64,000 nt of DNA, taken from Stictocephala bisonia. Its lineage: Eukaryota > Arthropoda > Insecta > Hemiptera > Membracidae. The notes beneath the pieces were generated by a model. That model was not told the DNA's origin and searched no databases. It saw only the letters and a program-made list of their open reading frames with translations. Below are positions 1 through 11,200 of this stretch, in pieces (positions within the stretch are counted from its first letter, which is position 1; the number at the start of each line of letters is the position of its first letter). The position numbers were made by a program, and so were the translations under genes. Location of the stretch: positions 434,001 to 498,000 of the forward strand of contig JAQJVL010000198.1 of NCBI GenBank assembly GCA_035578905.1. Direction: 5' to 3'.

Positions 1-1386
1 AGCTTCGGTGGGCATGATATTTCAAACAACGCTTCAATGAACAGCGGCATGCCATTGCCAAATCCCAACGACATGCGACCCGTAGATTCGGACAATGGAG
101 AACGGCCTGTGGACGGTAATAATACCGCAACAGGCCAACGCTCGTCCAACGGGCTATGTAATTTTCACAACACCGAATACGCTACACAACAAAGATATCG
201 GTACAACTCTGGTTGTCATAAAAACCTTAAAACTTTGCAGCAGACTATCGGCGAAAAGAAGCGTCCTTGTCTCTTTGATGCTGCCAGAATATTCGGAGGT
301 ACTGGATGCTCGCAGGAAGTTTTCAACGGTATCTGTTCGTTTCACTGGTCAATGTTGAATTTACGTGTCGGAATTTGTGAACAATACAATACTCACACGA
401 AAAGCGATGGGACCTTTCAACATTACGAAATGTTGGTCGACGTTCCGATTTCAGATCGAGCTCTCGTGCCAATCTTTCCTAACATACACGACCAAACGAG
501 TATTTGGGATCTCATGTTCGGATTTACATACGCCACTAACCGTGGCCTTTTGACCACTAAGATCAATGAAGGCGCAGCTATGGCTTACGCACTATACTAT
601 ATGATAAATAATCACTGTTACGTCGAATTCTTAGCTCGTGCAACGTACTGGGTACAAAACATGACAGAATATCTAATGGTATATATATTTTATAATGACG
701 AGCTTCTGAAAGACGTGTACGCAAGTAAGTTTCCCATAGAAGAAGACAGATCCGACCCGAACAACAGCCAGACAAGGTCCGTTTTGAAGAATATCTTTAC
801 AAAAAATATATACGTACAAGACGTGAATTTCGATGTGGCGTTTCCAAAAATTCAGCTGCCAGATGGCATAGAATCGATGTTAGACGGAAAAGACGCTTAC
901 TTAGTGCGCAATCTACCACCTCTATCTAATGGCTTCGAGGGAGGGGCTGGTTTACAAACTGTATCCGGTGGCCGCCAGAATCACCGTATCATGAAATACA
1001 AACAGTTTCACATTTTTGTTACCCCATTAATATTATCACTCCGTCCATCGTCATACGTCACCGATTTGTTCCTATACGGTGCTCCACCGGTTATCGGTGT
1101 TTTTAATATTCGTTTCAAAGACAGCCCTAATGCAACGATATCAGGCCACTCAGTGTTTGCTATACAGGGCCCAATTCAGTATGGCGTTTCACCGTCTCGT
1201 GGCAATCGTGACTTACCTTTCGTATCAGATATGCCCGTGTGTACACAAGCTTATGTTGCAACACTGGGTAGTGTGTCCAACTTAGATGTCAATGAGGATC
1301 GAATATTCGCTAGTGAATTGGCAAGGTTTGCAGATTTCACAATACCTGAAAGTGACAGGCTATTCGTTTTGAATTCTTTACATTAG
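1..1386 (+). CDS. vp39: VP39-like major capsid protein of an endogenous nudivirus/baculovirus-like virus, 5' end outside window
   Basis: The reading frame is open from base 1; the first ATG in the window is at 37 (449 codons) and the frame continues upstream of it, so the true start may lie outside. Seen: a Cys/His cluster at residues 78, 91, 100 and 103 (a CCCH-like arrangement), an alternating helix/strand middle part, and a Gly-Gly-Ala-Gly loop near residue 302. No stop or frameshift. Established: VP39 is the major nucleocapsid protein of baculoviruses and relatives and has an N-terminal Cys/His metal site. Inference: the order of the Cys/His cluster, the VPxxxN region and the GGAG loop resembles VP39, and the next gene is 38K-like. 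Identity is below what I can prove by eye; another capsid-class protein of the same lineage is the alternative. The surrounding host transposons argue for a chromosomal copy, not free virus. Confidence 0.6.
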   Translation, partial: SFGGHDISNNASMNSGMPLPNPNDMRPVDSDNGERPVDGNNTATGQRSSNGLCNFHNTEYATQQRYRYNSGCHKNLKTLQQTIGEKKRPCLFDAARIFGGTGCSQEVFNGICSFHWSMLNLRVGICEQYNTHTKSDGTFQHYEMLVDVPISDRALVPIFPNIHDQTSIWDLMFGFTYATNRGLLTTKINEGAAMAYALYYMINNHCYVEFLARATYWVQNMTEYLMVYIFYNDELLKDVYASKFPIEEDRSDPNNSQTRSVLKNIFTKNIYVQDVNFDVAFPKIQLPDGIESMLDGKDAYLVRNLPPLSNGFEGGAGLQTVSGGRQNHRIMKYKQFHIFVTPLILSLRPSSYVTDLFLYGAPPVIGVFNIRFKDSPNATISGHSVFAIQGPIQYGVSPSRGNRDLPFVSDMPVCTQAYVATLGSVSNLDVNEDRIFASELARFADFTIPESDRLFVLNSLH

Positions 1387-1406
1387 ATCAGAATTGGGCG
1401 TGTCTT

Positions 1407-1411
1407 GTAAG
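1407..1411 (+). promoter_or_regulatory. DTAAG-type late promoter motif candidate upstream of the 38K-like gene
   Basis: GTAAG lies 61 bases before the ATG at 1472, in the gap between the two viral ORFs. DTAAG is the late transcription initiator of baculoviruses and is used by relatives. A 5-bp motif arises easily by chance and could equally be read as a splice donor. Confidence 0.3.
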
Positions 1412-1471
1412 AGACTTTCTAAAGTGCCGGTATCGTTACTGCATTTGTACAAGACTGACTATAACAGAAAT

Positions 1472-2125
1472 ATGTTCCACGACTCGGATGAAGAATGTAT
1501 TTCTGGGGATGAATGTGAACGGGTCGTTACGACAAGAACATTTGGCCTTCATAAGAGAAACACTATATCCCCAGACAATAATACTAAAAACGGCATTAAG
1601 GAAAAATCTATAAAGCAAGATACGAGTAAAATAAAATCAAAGGATTTCCATATGCATCCAATCATTGTTCTTGATTACGATTTAACACTCGTTGACCGTA
1701 TGTCAAAGCCTTTTCCTGGATCCCATGACTTTATAGTGAATTTAAGTAATTTGAACAACGGTAAAAATTCCATGGTTCTGTACAGCCACGGCAGTCCCGC
1801 TTACATCAATGGAAGTTTAACAAAAAATTACAAACACGAACAGAAATACTTCCAAGAAATTATTGCAGACAGTTCTGCTCGAGAGAATAAACCAGTTTCA
1901 CACGTCCGACGCATTATCAAGCGGTTAGAGTATCTTATCGGTCCGTATATTATAATTGATGATGTACGGTCAAATTTGGATCAAGATCAGTACGATATTT
2001 GTTTCGATATATCTCGAATCACGAACTACGATACAAAAGGAGTCGCTAAATCCATCGACTATCAAACGTGTCTTTGCACCATTGAACAGTGTATTCAGAA
2101 CTTCTTGAAAACTAAAGACAAATAG
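1472..2125 (+). CDS. 38K: 38K-like HAD-superfamily phosphatase of nudivirus/baculovirus type
   Basis: 217 codons from the ATG at 1472; the frame is open back to 1394, but only through a TTG. Seen: a DxDxT nucleophile motif (Asp68, Asp70, Thr72) at the end of a hydrophobic strand, a second-motif Ser in VLYSHG, and a late acidic pair in IIIDD, the order expected of a HAD/CTD-phosphatase fold. The first 60 residues are charged and probably disordered. Established: 38K (Ac98 in baculoviruses) is a lineage-wide core protein with this fold, needed for nucleocapsid assembly. Its place 86 bp after a VP39-like ORF on the same strand supports a viral origin over a host SCP1-type phosphatase. The frame is undamaged, although the flanks are rich in transposons. 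Expression in the host cannot be judged here. Confidence 0.72.
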   Translation: MFHDSDEECISGDECERVVTTRTFGLHKRNTISPDNNTKNGIKEKSIKQDTSKIKSKDFHMHPIIVLDYDLTLVDRMSKPFPGSHDFIVNLSNLNNGKNSMVLYSHGSPAYINGSLTKNYKHEQKYFQEIIADSSARENKPVSHVRRIIKRLEYLIGPYIIIDDVRSNLDQDQYDICFDISRITNYDTKGVAKSIDYQTCLCTIEQCIQNFLKTKDK

Positions 2126-3029
2126 CCTCCGGAACTACTGCAGATATGAATGAAACACGTTGCTTTATTACACTACAAATTTCATTTGAAAACTGTTTTT
2201 ATTTCTGATATTTAGTTTATAATATATTTAGGTTGAGAACCTCTTGTCAGCAATTATCTATCGATTTTGAGTTATTGGTATTTTTAAATTAAACATAACA
2301 TTATGAACAAGTTAATGTAAATTTCACGTCCCACGATATTTTTACCTTTAAGGGGGTCAGGCCAGTATTTTTTTTAAAATATTGTTGTTTTATTCTGTGT
2401 TTTTTTCTGTTTAATTTGATATATAAAAAGTGGGGTACATATAAGAGTAAGCATATGTAAAAAATATTTTTAAAATCTATGTTATGCTTCACTCACGAAA
2501 TATTTGCAGCGTTCAAGCAAGCATCATGTCATGTAGTACAGCAAAAGCCTGTATTAGAATAGTATTTGTTTCTGTTGGGTTGGTACAAGTAGTACAAAAC
2601 ATCATGTGAGCATATTTAAATCAAAAGACTTATATTATATTAATATTAATATCTCCACTTACCTGGAAAGGCCCTTGAGACGAGGGCACATATTCTCGTT
2701 ATTTCAATTGACCCACCCGCCCATCCATTCACGTATTCACGTATTGGTATTCTCGTTCAACGTTATTTACATAAAGTAACAGCAAAAAGGTTAGTGAGAC
2801 CTCACTGTCCTTTTTTGACTTATTACCTTGTGGGATGGGATATTGGGGTACGTATTATTTATGTATTACAAATTACAGAATATTAATACAATATATATAT
2901 ACAGCTTAGTTTAAAATATCCTTTCTTTGGACGGCGATGCTCACAGGTTATCATCTGCCTTCCTGAAACAAAATGTAAATCTTTAATATTTACATTTCAG
3001 TCGATCAAACTACATCACATCAAATATAT
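2126..3029. other. AT-rich spacer, no gene recognised
   Basis: Only short spurious frames. No TIR, satellite or RNA gene was recognised. It separates the viral pair from the Penelope-like fragment. Confidence 0.5.
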
Positions 3030-4249
3030 ATCTTGTTCAGTCATTTTTATTTCATATACACTACATGTTTCGATCCTTAGATCATCTTCAGGTGTAAAAT
3101 GTAACAAATCTTGAAGGTATTAATAAACATTTAAATTAATTAAAACTTAATAAACTGAAAATACATAAAAACTGTTTTGGTTAGCCTAGTTGTTATTATA
3201 ACAGATGGTGTAATATTAAATGTAAATATTGTAGTTTTTTTTTTTTTTTTTGTAAGTTAATGGTGTCTAGATATCTTCTTGTTGTATTTATTAGGTATGT
3301 ACAAAATATAATATTAGATTGGAAATATATTTGGTCATTGAGTAAATTATTTGGATCAGTCTTTTTTGCTTTGTAGATGGCTAATTCTTCTTTGACATCG
3401 AGTTTATGGCTTTTTGGTAAGATTTGAATAATGTCCATATTATTTTCAATAGACATATAACTATGAGATTCAGATATTAAGTGTTCAGCGTAAGTGGATT
3501 GTTGGTGTTGGGAAGTTTTTGGTATACGTTCTTTAAATCTTTGTTTGAAAGATCTCCCAGTTTGGCCAATATAAAATTTGGAACATTCATTACATTTGAT
3601 ACTGTAAATACCAGATTTTTCATAATTATTTGAGGTGGTTGGATTGTTTTGTAACGATTTTTGGAGAGTATTGTTAACGGTATGTACAAGAACAGTATTG
3701 TTTTTGGTAAATATTCTATTAATGCTATTATTGATTTTCCCATAGTATTGCAGTTTTATATATCTCTTTTCAGATTGTTCTCCTTCTTTCTTCTTGTTTT
3801 GTTTGTGTTTATTGATTATGGAGTCTATCATTTGAGTTTTGAATCCATTCGCTCTAGCTATATGTTTTATTGTAAAATATTCCTTTTTTTTGTATGTTTC
3901 TTGATTTAAAGGATATGTCAGTAATCTATGAACCATGGAATTGAATGCTGCAATCATATGGGACCATGAATTATTGGATGCTTTATGAATTGTGTGATCT
4001 GTTGCTGTTGGTTTTCGATATACTTCAAATTCTAAATGGTTGTTTGATTTCTTGATAGTAACGTCTAGGACATTGATAGTTTCATTTTCTTCGAATTTCG
4101 AGTGTAAATGTGAGATTTTTATGCAGATTATAAAGCTGAGTTAATACTAGTTGTGCTTGTTCCTTATTCCCTTCTATAATTGCAAAAATGTCATCTACAT
4201 ATCTATGGTTTGTTTTAATTGTTGTAAGTGTTCGGTTGTTTGTATTCAA
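3030..4249 (-). pseudogene. Penelope-like retroelement, 3' part (RT end and GIY-YIG endonuclease), broken
   Basis: The minus-strand frame 3957-3196 encodes 253 residues with a GIY-YIG type core (GIYSIKC, then YIGQTGRSFKQRF), the endonuclease fused to reverse transcriptase in Penelope-like elements. Upstream on the same strand (about 4200-4170) another frame gives RYVDDIFAI, the RT catalytic YVDD box, followed by the LDVTI and VYRKPT blocks; the two parts are out of frame near 4100, so the gene is dead. The copy is 5'-truncated at about 4249, where an unrelated repeat begins. Downstream it ends in a region holding a hammerhead ribozyme motif (3058-3095), as known for Penelope-like elements. 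Confidence 0.85.
3058..3095 (-). ncRNA. Hammerhead ribozyme motif (type I, Penelope-associated)
   Basis: Read on the minus strand: a stem I strand ACAC, the core CTGAAGA, stem II GATC/GATC with a 4-base loop, the core GAAAC, the very short palindromic stem III (ACATGT), cleavage triplet GTA and the closing stem I strand GTGT. All invariant core bases of a hammerhead are present. Predicted cleavage is between plus-strand bases 3062 and 3061. Established: minimal type I hammerheads with tiny stem III occur in Penelope-like elements and may work as dimers. It lies just 3' of the Penelope GIY-YIG region on the same strand. Confidence 0.8.
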
Positions 4250-4760
4250 TACTAGCTGTACCCGCCCGCTTCGCCAGTCATAATATTGAGTTTTAAATGT
4301 ATCATTGAAATGTGCAGCAACCTTTCAGTTTACACAGTATTCAATGTACAACAGCTGATGTTATGTATAGTTTACTACTGTACTCAATTATTTTTAAATT
4401 TTGAAAGTTTTGCCTACCACAATTTTATTCTATTTGTTTTTATTTAACAGCTGTTAATCAAATAAATCAATCAATTAATATAGCTTCACAAGAAAGCAAA
4501 ACATAAGAATATAGACAGTATAATTCTGACATATTTAAAACCCATAGCTGATATTCTTTTTATATTTGACTTATTATACCTTCATGCATCCTGCTATTTG
4601 ATTAACATTGAAACTTTAGAAGTCCAAGGGTTGGAGCCCTGAGGGATTAAAGAAACGGGAATAGGACAGAAACCTTCCCTGGGGTATATAGAACGACTTC
4701 CCCAAGTTTCATGGCGATCGGCTGGGAAACGAAATTTTACTATATCTTGAAGAGAACCTT
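4250..4760. repeat. Dispersed repeat beginning with an ACTAGCTGTACCCGC-type head
   Basis: The abrupt GC-rich head at 4250 and a later segment about 4650-4735 (aaccttccctggggtat..., then catggcgatcggctggga) match in style a repeat type widespread in arthropod genomes. A relative with a similar head (ctagccgacccgtgcgaa) is inserted at 13440. Class (LINE/SINE tail or other) is not determined. Confidence 0.5.
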
Positions 4761-5084
4761 TTTTTCATACATTTTGTATATTTTGATTATTCCAGTAACA
4801 ATTGTTGTATATTTTATAATTATGGTTACTTTTCAATTTTATAACTCAAAATGTACAAACTTTTATATTTTACTGGTAATAAAAATGTTTGATGTGGATA
4901 TATAACATTGTAAAGATAAAAAACATATTATGTAGTTATTTCTGAACAAAATAATATAAAACATGATACGTTTTAGTGCAAAACAGTATTATTTACTGAA
5001 TTTTGAAGTATAAGGCTCAAAACAACAAAAACTGGCCTGCCACCATAGAGATTTTAAGCTGCCATGTATAGGGTTAATATGTGT
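4761..5084. other. AT-rich spacer, nothing recognised
   Basis: Short frames only; it may be the tail of the preceding repeat. Confidence 0.4.
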
Positions 5085-5449
5085 GTTAACAAACCTAAAT
5101 ACAATCACAATTTAAATTGTTGTACCTTTAAATAAATCGTTGAGTATGATGCTTGTAGGTGAGTGGATGCTTGTAGGTGAGTGGTACTGAACTGTGGACT
5201 GTCTGGGCCAGCAACTTCAAATCAAAGCACATTAAAAATCGATTAAGGTCAAATCAAAGTCTCCATCACTGACACATGGATCTATCTAGGAAAGGACATT
5301 AGGTTGCTAATGGTATAGTAGTTACGTGCAATTAAGAGCTATGGTGATAGTAACTGTATCCTGTTACAACTGCGTCTCAGTATAGACGTTTGTTATTTAA
5401 ATCACCTCGCTATTGTTTCCTACGATCTAGTCGAAGAGTGTGATTAACT
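5085..5449 (+). repeat. Leader/promoter block, copy A
   Basis: Closely matches the block at about 12780-13136 (for example the stretch containing aactgtggactgtctgggcc) and more distantly the block at about 17250-17580 (attgttgtacctttaaataaa; cacctcgctattg versus tacctcgttattg). It contains an AT-rich tatttaaat near 5392 and ends just before an ORF. The repeated placement 5' of ORFs suggests promoter/leader DNA of the endogenous virus; that role is inferred. Confidence 0.65.
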
Positions 5450-5713
5450 ATGATTCCTTCCCACGAGTGGATTGTCTATGAATTCACTCCTGGGGAGTTA
5501 GGTAGGATTCAACTTCGTATAAGACGTTGCCTTCGCGAAGGAAGAAGAATTTTAGCACAGTTCTTCTTCGAAGGCAATGTTACGATCAGTCTGTGCACTT
5601 GTTGTTCTGGTTGGACAATTAATTTTGTCAGGGGATTCGGACGGTACACCCATTTGAATAACATTTTAGAAATCCGCCTGACAATTACGCCATCTCCACC
5701 AGAAGAATTATAA
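5450..5713 (+). CDS. Unrecognised 87-residue protein, copy A
   Basis: Complete ATG-to-TAA frame with context aactATGatt. The product is basic in the middle (an RRCLREGRR-like patch), has a CTCC cysteine pair near residue 52 and an acidic/proline end (SPPEEL). I recognise no family. The copy at 13137 has the same length with no indel: 10 base differences, giving 6 residue changes and 3 silent codon changes, so there is no sign of strong purifying selection between the copies. Its leader resembles the block upstream of the 135-codon ORF at 17718, which places it with the viral segment. Possible polyadenylation signal aataaa at about 5785. Real gene or fossil is undecided. Confidence 0.5.
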   Translation: MIPSHEWIVYEFTPGELGRIQLRIRRCLREGRRILAQFFFEGNVTISLCTCCSGWTINFVRGFGRYTHLNNILEIRLTITPSPPEEL

Positions 5714-6648
5714 TGTAAAATATTTTTTACATTATATATAATACATTTACAATTCTTTGCTTTCTCTTTTAATTAAAGTTTCAAATAAAATTTAAGTGTT
5801 AGCTTTACTTATTTTAGTATTTTTGAACATAAATATATGAATTGGAGTACAAATCTTAAACAAGCCTAACAGTATTGTTTATAAAGTAATGTTAACGTAT
5901 TAGTTCATTTAAAATATTTAATATTTGATCAGATATTAAACAATAATATGTAAAACACTATAAGGTACGTTAAAGCTGCTTATATGTTAGGATCATAATG
6001 GATATCCCAGATGTGTATTATATTCACAAAGCTTACATATTCTAGTCCAAGTCGTTTTAGTTTGTAATGTAAAAGAAATCAATCAATAAGGATTACACAA
6101 AAAGAACATTTATAAAAGTGATACCAGTTCAATGTATCTAAGTTGCTTGTATTTTTGTTTTGTTTAATATACACTTTCTACCTTAGTTTTGTTATATGTT
6201 TTATCATGCTTACTAAAGGGTATTCTCACTTATTTACGATATGAGTCCAATAGCATGTAAACCTCTTTTAAACATATCATTTGTTAGATTCAATCCTTTT
6301 GAAATTATGCATTACTGTTCATAAAAACCTAAATTATGTTTATACTTAAAAAAATATAACACTTTATGTATGTTTAATGCGTTTCATATCTTTCCGTTCA
6401 AAGTAAGGTAATGAATGTAATTGTTGTGACATAAAATATGTTAAAACTATGAGTAAATGAGTAACAAGGTATATTTTACTACTGTTATAAATGTGTATCA
6501 TATCTTGTTTTTTTTGTTTAAATACATGACTCTATAAAACGGAACATAACCATACCAGAATAAAATAAACTATACACTTAAAATCTGTTATAAGCAAAAG
6601 AACATTTTGTGGACTAGTAAAATACTATGTACCATTCAATTCACTATA
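5714..6648. other. 3' flank of copy A, part absent from copy B
   Basis: Bases 5714-5975 match 13401-13439 plus 13951-14175. Bases about 5976-6575 have no counterpart in copy B, so they are inserted here or deleted there. Matching resumes about 6580-6648, just before the long-TIR element. No gene seen. Confidence 0.6.
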
Positions 6649-7840
6649 CAGGGTGTCCCAAAAGTCGACGTCCAAACTTCACAGGCTTGTTATATGGATC
6701 ATTTCCAAAAAAGAATTTCCTTTATGTATCTATCGTATTGTTAATAGTTACCGAGCTATCGACTTTTTAAATATTTTTGAAAATATGTGTATTGCAACAG
6801 AAAAAAATCATTTTTATTCAAGAAATAATGCACGCATGGCCTTAAAACCTTTAAAATATAATTTGAATAAGTATATTTTCATAATTATACAGTTTTAAGG
6901 CATTTTGGGTTTGTAAAAACATAGATTAATAGTGTTTAAACTTTATTTTTTTAACTGAAAATGAAGTTACTACTACATTCAAACGGTGACTGCAAATGCA
7001 TTTTTACCTTAAGCTAATGACCAAATATCTTAAAAATTTCACCAATTAATGCAAAATTCAGGAATACTAACACATTAACGAATTCATTAGCTTCTTTTAT
7101 GAATTTGTGTATTTTTGAAAATAAGCACACTTTTTTTGCGGGCTGGCCACTTGTCCACCCTCGCGTGGCGGCGCTTCTTCGCGGAAGTTTTACGCGTGGA
7201 CAAAGCTAACAAGTCATTTCAAAAAGGCTAGAGCAACGAATGAAATAACACTATCCAAAGGACTGTTTAAACATTAACACTTTGAAGCCTAGCGCGCGCC
7301 GAGCGGTATTGTTTACGAATGTCAGCCGGTCAGTGACCCACGGTGCTTTGAGTCGTAAACAACACGTTCGTTATAGAAGTGAATATTCTGTGTTTATAAT
7401 TCAAGTACAGTATTTATATTTTATTATCATGTTTTCAGTTCAGTTTCTTTGTAAATATTGTTGTGTACTTTTTAAAATAAGTAATTAGTTAGTATTTGCG
7501 TTGTGTTGGTTTTGTGTCAATCTAACCGTACAGTGACTGGAATGTGTGTATATATTGTTTTTATTTAGTTATTATAGTATTTATCTGCTTAAAATGGATG
7601 ATCTTATGAGAAGTGATACTATACGAGATATATTAGGAATTATAAGTTTACAGTTACAGGGGAACCTCCAAGAATCTGTAGATTTACTTGCCATTTTGAA
7701 TTTATATCGTATGATAGTAATGCCAAATCCGGTCCAGCACAGTTAAAGAAATAAAGTTCAAACATATGATTAATGTATGTCATTTAACATCTCGAAATGC
7801 CTTAAAACTGTATTAATATCCAAATATAAAGGACACCCAG
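6649..7840. mobile_element. Long-TIR DNA element, copy A, with a TATA target duplication
   Basis: Starts cagggtgtcccaaaagtcg at 6649 and ends ggacacccag at 7840, flanked by tata (6645-6648 and 7841-7844). The left 460 bp match 14250-14735. The centre (about 7112-7780) is unrelated to copy B and GC-richer at first, and the right arm is reduced to about 50 bp. Probably a non-autonomous or rearranged cut-and-paste element; superfamily not assigned. Confidence 0.65.
7594..7746 (+). CDS. Small ORF inside the long-TIR element
   Basis: 50 codons from ATG 7594 (MDDLMRSDTIRDILG...), preceded by in-frame codons without a better start. Helical and acidic; no family recognised. It could be the first exon or remnant of an element-encoded protein, or chance. 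Confidence 0.2.
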   Translation: MDDLMRSDTIRDILGIISLQLQGNLQESVDLLAILNLYRMIVMPNPVQHS

Positions 7841-7865
7841 TATACATACGAGATAAGTCATATAT

Positions 7866-7897
7866 GGACGGTGTTATGCATCACTAGACCAAGCGCC
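7866..7897 (+). repeat. Left terminal inverted repeat of the 4.4-kb transposon
   Basis: Begins ggacggtgttatgcatcac; exact inverse of 12220-12251. Confidence 0.9.
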
Positions 7898-8299
7898 AAT
7901 TTTAAAAATTCAGTATTCCTGCGCATTCTATTGAGAAACAATGTAACTAACCTACAAAAAAAATCACCATCCTTGTCCTAGCAACGGTTGCCATGAAATA
8001 TTTGGAAAACTTAAGTGCCACTTTAGTAATGTTTGATTTTCTGTTTTGCATAACAAAACCAAAAGCCATAATCCCATATTTAGTTTTGCAACAGTAGACC
8101 AAGCGCCTTTTACTGGTCTTTGGTCTTGTGATGCCAAACGTATTAGGTGGCATGACTGGTTTACATCTGTTCACAATCATAACAAAACAAACTACATCAG
8201 CTGTATGTGTTGTGTACCACTAACCTAGTTTTGTTGTAAGCGTATATTTGTGATGAGAGTGTTGCCATTATTTGTTATTTTGTTCTCTGTAATTTAATT

Positions 8300-11200
8300 A
8301 TGGATAGTTTGAAAACAAGAACGAAGCAAATTATTGCAAATGTAACGAGGATTTCAACTGAATCTCAAGCTCTAAAGGTAAGAAATCACAAGTTTCTTTC
8401 GTATGTTAACTTCTTTAAAACAACTTTTAATAGACTTCTTTTATAACTTGTACCTTTAATGAAATGTTAGTAATGCTTGATGACTAAACTAGGCCTATGT
8501 TACTGATTAATGTTTGAAAGGAAAAATAGCCTACAACCTTAACCTAAGCCAAAGCCTATTTTCGGGGTTTGTTTCACAAACAGTTTGAGTAATATGTATC
8601 AATACTTTTTTACTTTGATACTATTGATATTATAACCGAATGGGGTTAAAGTATTTTATAATTATAGCCTAGGTATTTTTATAAATATTTTATTTTGACA
8701 TTTTCCCTACAAGTAGGCTTACAAGATTGAGAGCAACCTCCAGCGGTGAAATGTTGTTGCTTTGCGAGTGCCAACTTACACAATATGCTGCAGCGATTAT
8801 AGGTTAGGTTATTGCTGGAAAACCTATCACAACCGTTATATCGAGTGTAGACTCCATACAATGTATCAACTGTAACATATTGGTAGGCCTAGTAAGCCTA
8901 TCGAAATAAAAAATATTGATAAAATTAAATGTAAGTTACTTGAACTGCTTATGAAACCGAACCCCTATTTGCGTGAAACTTTAACCTATAGCCTATTTTG
9001 TTGTTTCAGAAAGAAGATACATGTTTCCTGACTGAAGAGAATCGCAGCCTATCTTCTCAAGTACCGATATTGGAGTGTATACAAACTAATGGTAGCTGTT
9101 CGTCTTCAAGCTCAGACATTATAAGTAGGCCTACAGATCCGCTACTCCCAACGGATGTGGATCTTACAGAGTTAGTACCTGTTAACTTGGAGTCACCAGG
9201 TAACATATTTTCATCGTCGTTTAATGACACATCACTAGATTTGCCGAGAACTTTTTTTGATGAGTCTATCCCTACAGTTGATGCCAATAATTCAGAAGAA
9301 TTAGGTTTATTTACCAATCAAACAGATACTGAACACAGTTATTGCTTTGACAATCAAGAAAAAAACTGTGAAATTATTGAACTGCCTTCTGAGCAGTTGC
9401 ACTCCACACCACGTAAGACAAGTACTTATCATAATAATTTAACACACATTAGCAATGGTTTGAATGCAGGTGTAGTGGTGGGTAAGGAAATCGATGATGA
9501 GCCATTCTCTAATTTGACTTTTTATGAAAATGAATGTGGCAGGCCTAGCAGTGACCAAGCAGAAGACATTCTACAACAGCCTTCAAGTGATGATGTGGAA
9601 AATACCATCCCTGAAACAGTTAAAGATGTGGAAAATACCAACCCTGATACAGTTGAAGATGTGGAAAACACCAACCCTGAAATAGGTGAAAATCGATTAC
9701 CGGTACTGGAAGGAAGGCCAAAAAGAGGAAGAAAACTTAAGTATGAAAACCAAAACCGAAAAACTAGAAAAAGACTGTGCATCCAAAACAAGGATTATTT
9801 TACACAAAGAAATGTGTTCAAAGAATCCAAAGATTTCCGGCGTTACATTTGCCCGTGTAAATGTTTGGAAAGAGTTAGTGAGGAAAATGCCAAAAAGGAA
9901 TTTGACAAGTTTTATAGTGTTGATTCGCATGATGCTCAGCGTGCATTGATTTGCTCTATGGTTCAGGAGTTAGACATAAAACGAAAAAGAGTGAAAACAT
10001 CAAACAAAAGGAAATGTAGTAGGTTGTACAAAATTTGTGGAATGATTGTATGTAAAACTTTTTTTTTGCAGACTTTAAGAATATCCAGTTGCAAAGTAAA
10101 TAGTGCTCTGAAAATTATGAAGCGCTCAGAAGGAGTTCGTGATTGTCGTGGCGTCAGTGGTGGAAAAAATAAAATTGATGATTCTCGAGTGAAAGAAGTA
10201 ATCGGGCACATACAAAAATTCCCCAAATATAAGTCACATTATAGAAGAGCAAATACAGAAAGGGAATTTCTTACAGAAGATACGACAGTAGAAAAAATGC
10301 ACCAATTGTACTCTGCAGAAGTAAATAATCCTGTAAGTTTGTCATCTTATAAGAAAATCTTTTTGACCAAATTCAACCTTCGTAGAAAGAAACTGAAGAA
10401 AGATACATGCAATCTTTGCGATCGTTTAAAAGTAGAAATAAAACATTGTGTAGATAACGTAAAGCTGCAAACTTTGAAAGTAGAAAAAGATTTACATTTG
10501 GAAAATGCAGAAAAGGCTCAAGATAAGAGGAAGGAAGACATGCTTACAGCCAAGAATCAACCTGATGTCGAAACATTTTGTTTCGATTTACAGAAAACGT
10601 TGCCTCTGCCTAAAATTCCTACCAATATAGTATATTACAAGCGTCAATTGTGTGTGTACAATCTTGGAATTACAGTGGAAAGAATGACAAGGGTCACTGC
10701 TATGTCTGGGTCGAGGGCGAAGCTGGTCGCGGTGCTCAGGAGGTTGGCAGCTGTCTCAAGAAACATATTGAAGAGAATGTAACTTCTGCGAAGAGACTGA
10801 TTCTTTGGTCGGACTCTTGCGGTGGCCAAAATCGTAATATTAAAATAGTTTTAAAGCTTAAAACTGTTTTGGAAAATCACCCCACACTAGAACAGATTAC
10901 TTTGCGGTATCTTTTCCCAGGGCACAGTTTTTTGCCCAACGACAGTGATTTTGGGGACATAGAGTGTGCGCTGAAGTTTCAGCAACGATTGTACACCGTG
11001 GAAGACTACATGAATGTCATGAAAATTAGTCGAAAGAAGAATGCTTTGGTTGTTCACAGAATGGAAAAAAAAGAATTCTTTGGAACACAAACTCTTGAAA
11101 AACAAGTCACAAACCGGAAAATTGACACAAATAAATGCAAAGTAAACTGGCTGGAAACTAGAGAGCTCGAAATAAGAAAAGACACTCCTCTTAGCATTTT

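Noticed and set aside
9057..9317. Antisense 86-codon frame
   Set aside because: Shadow of the transposase N-terminus.
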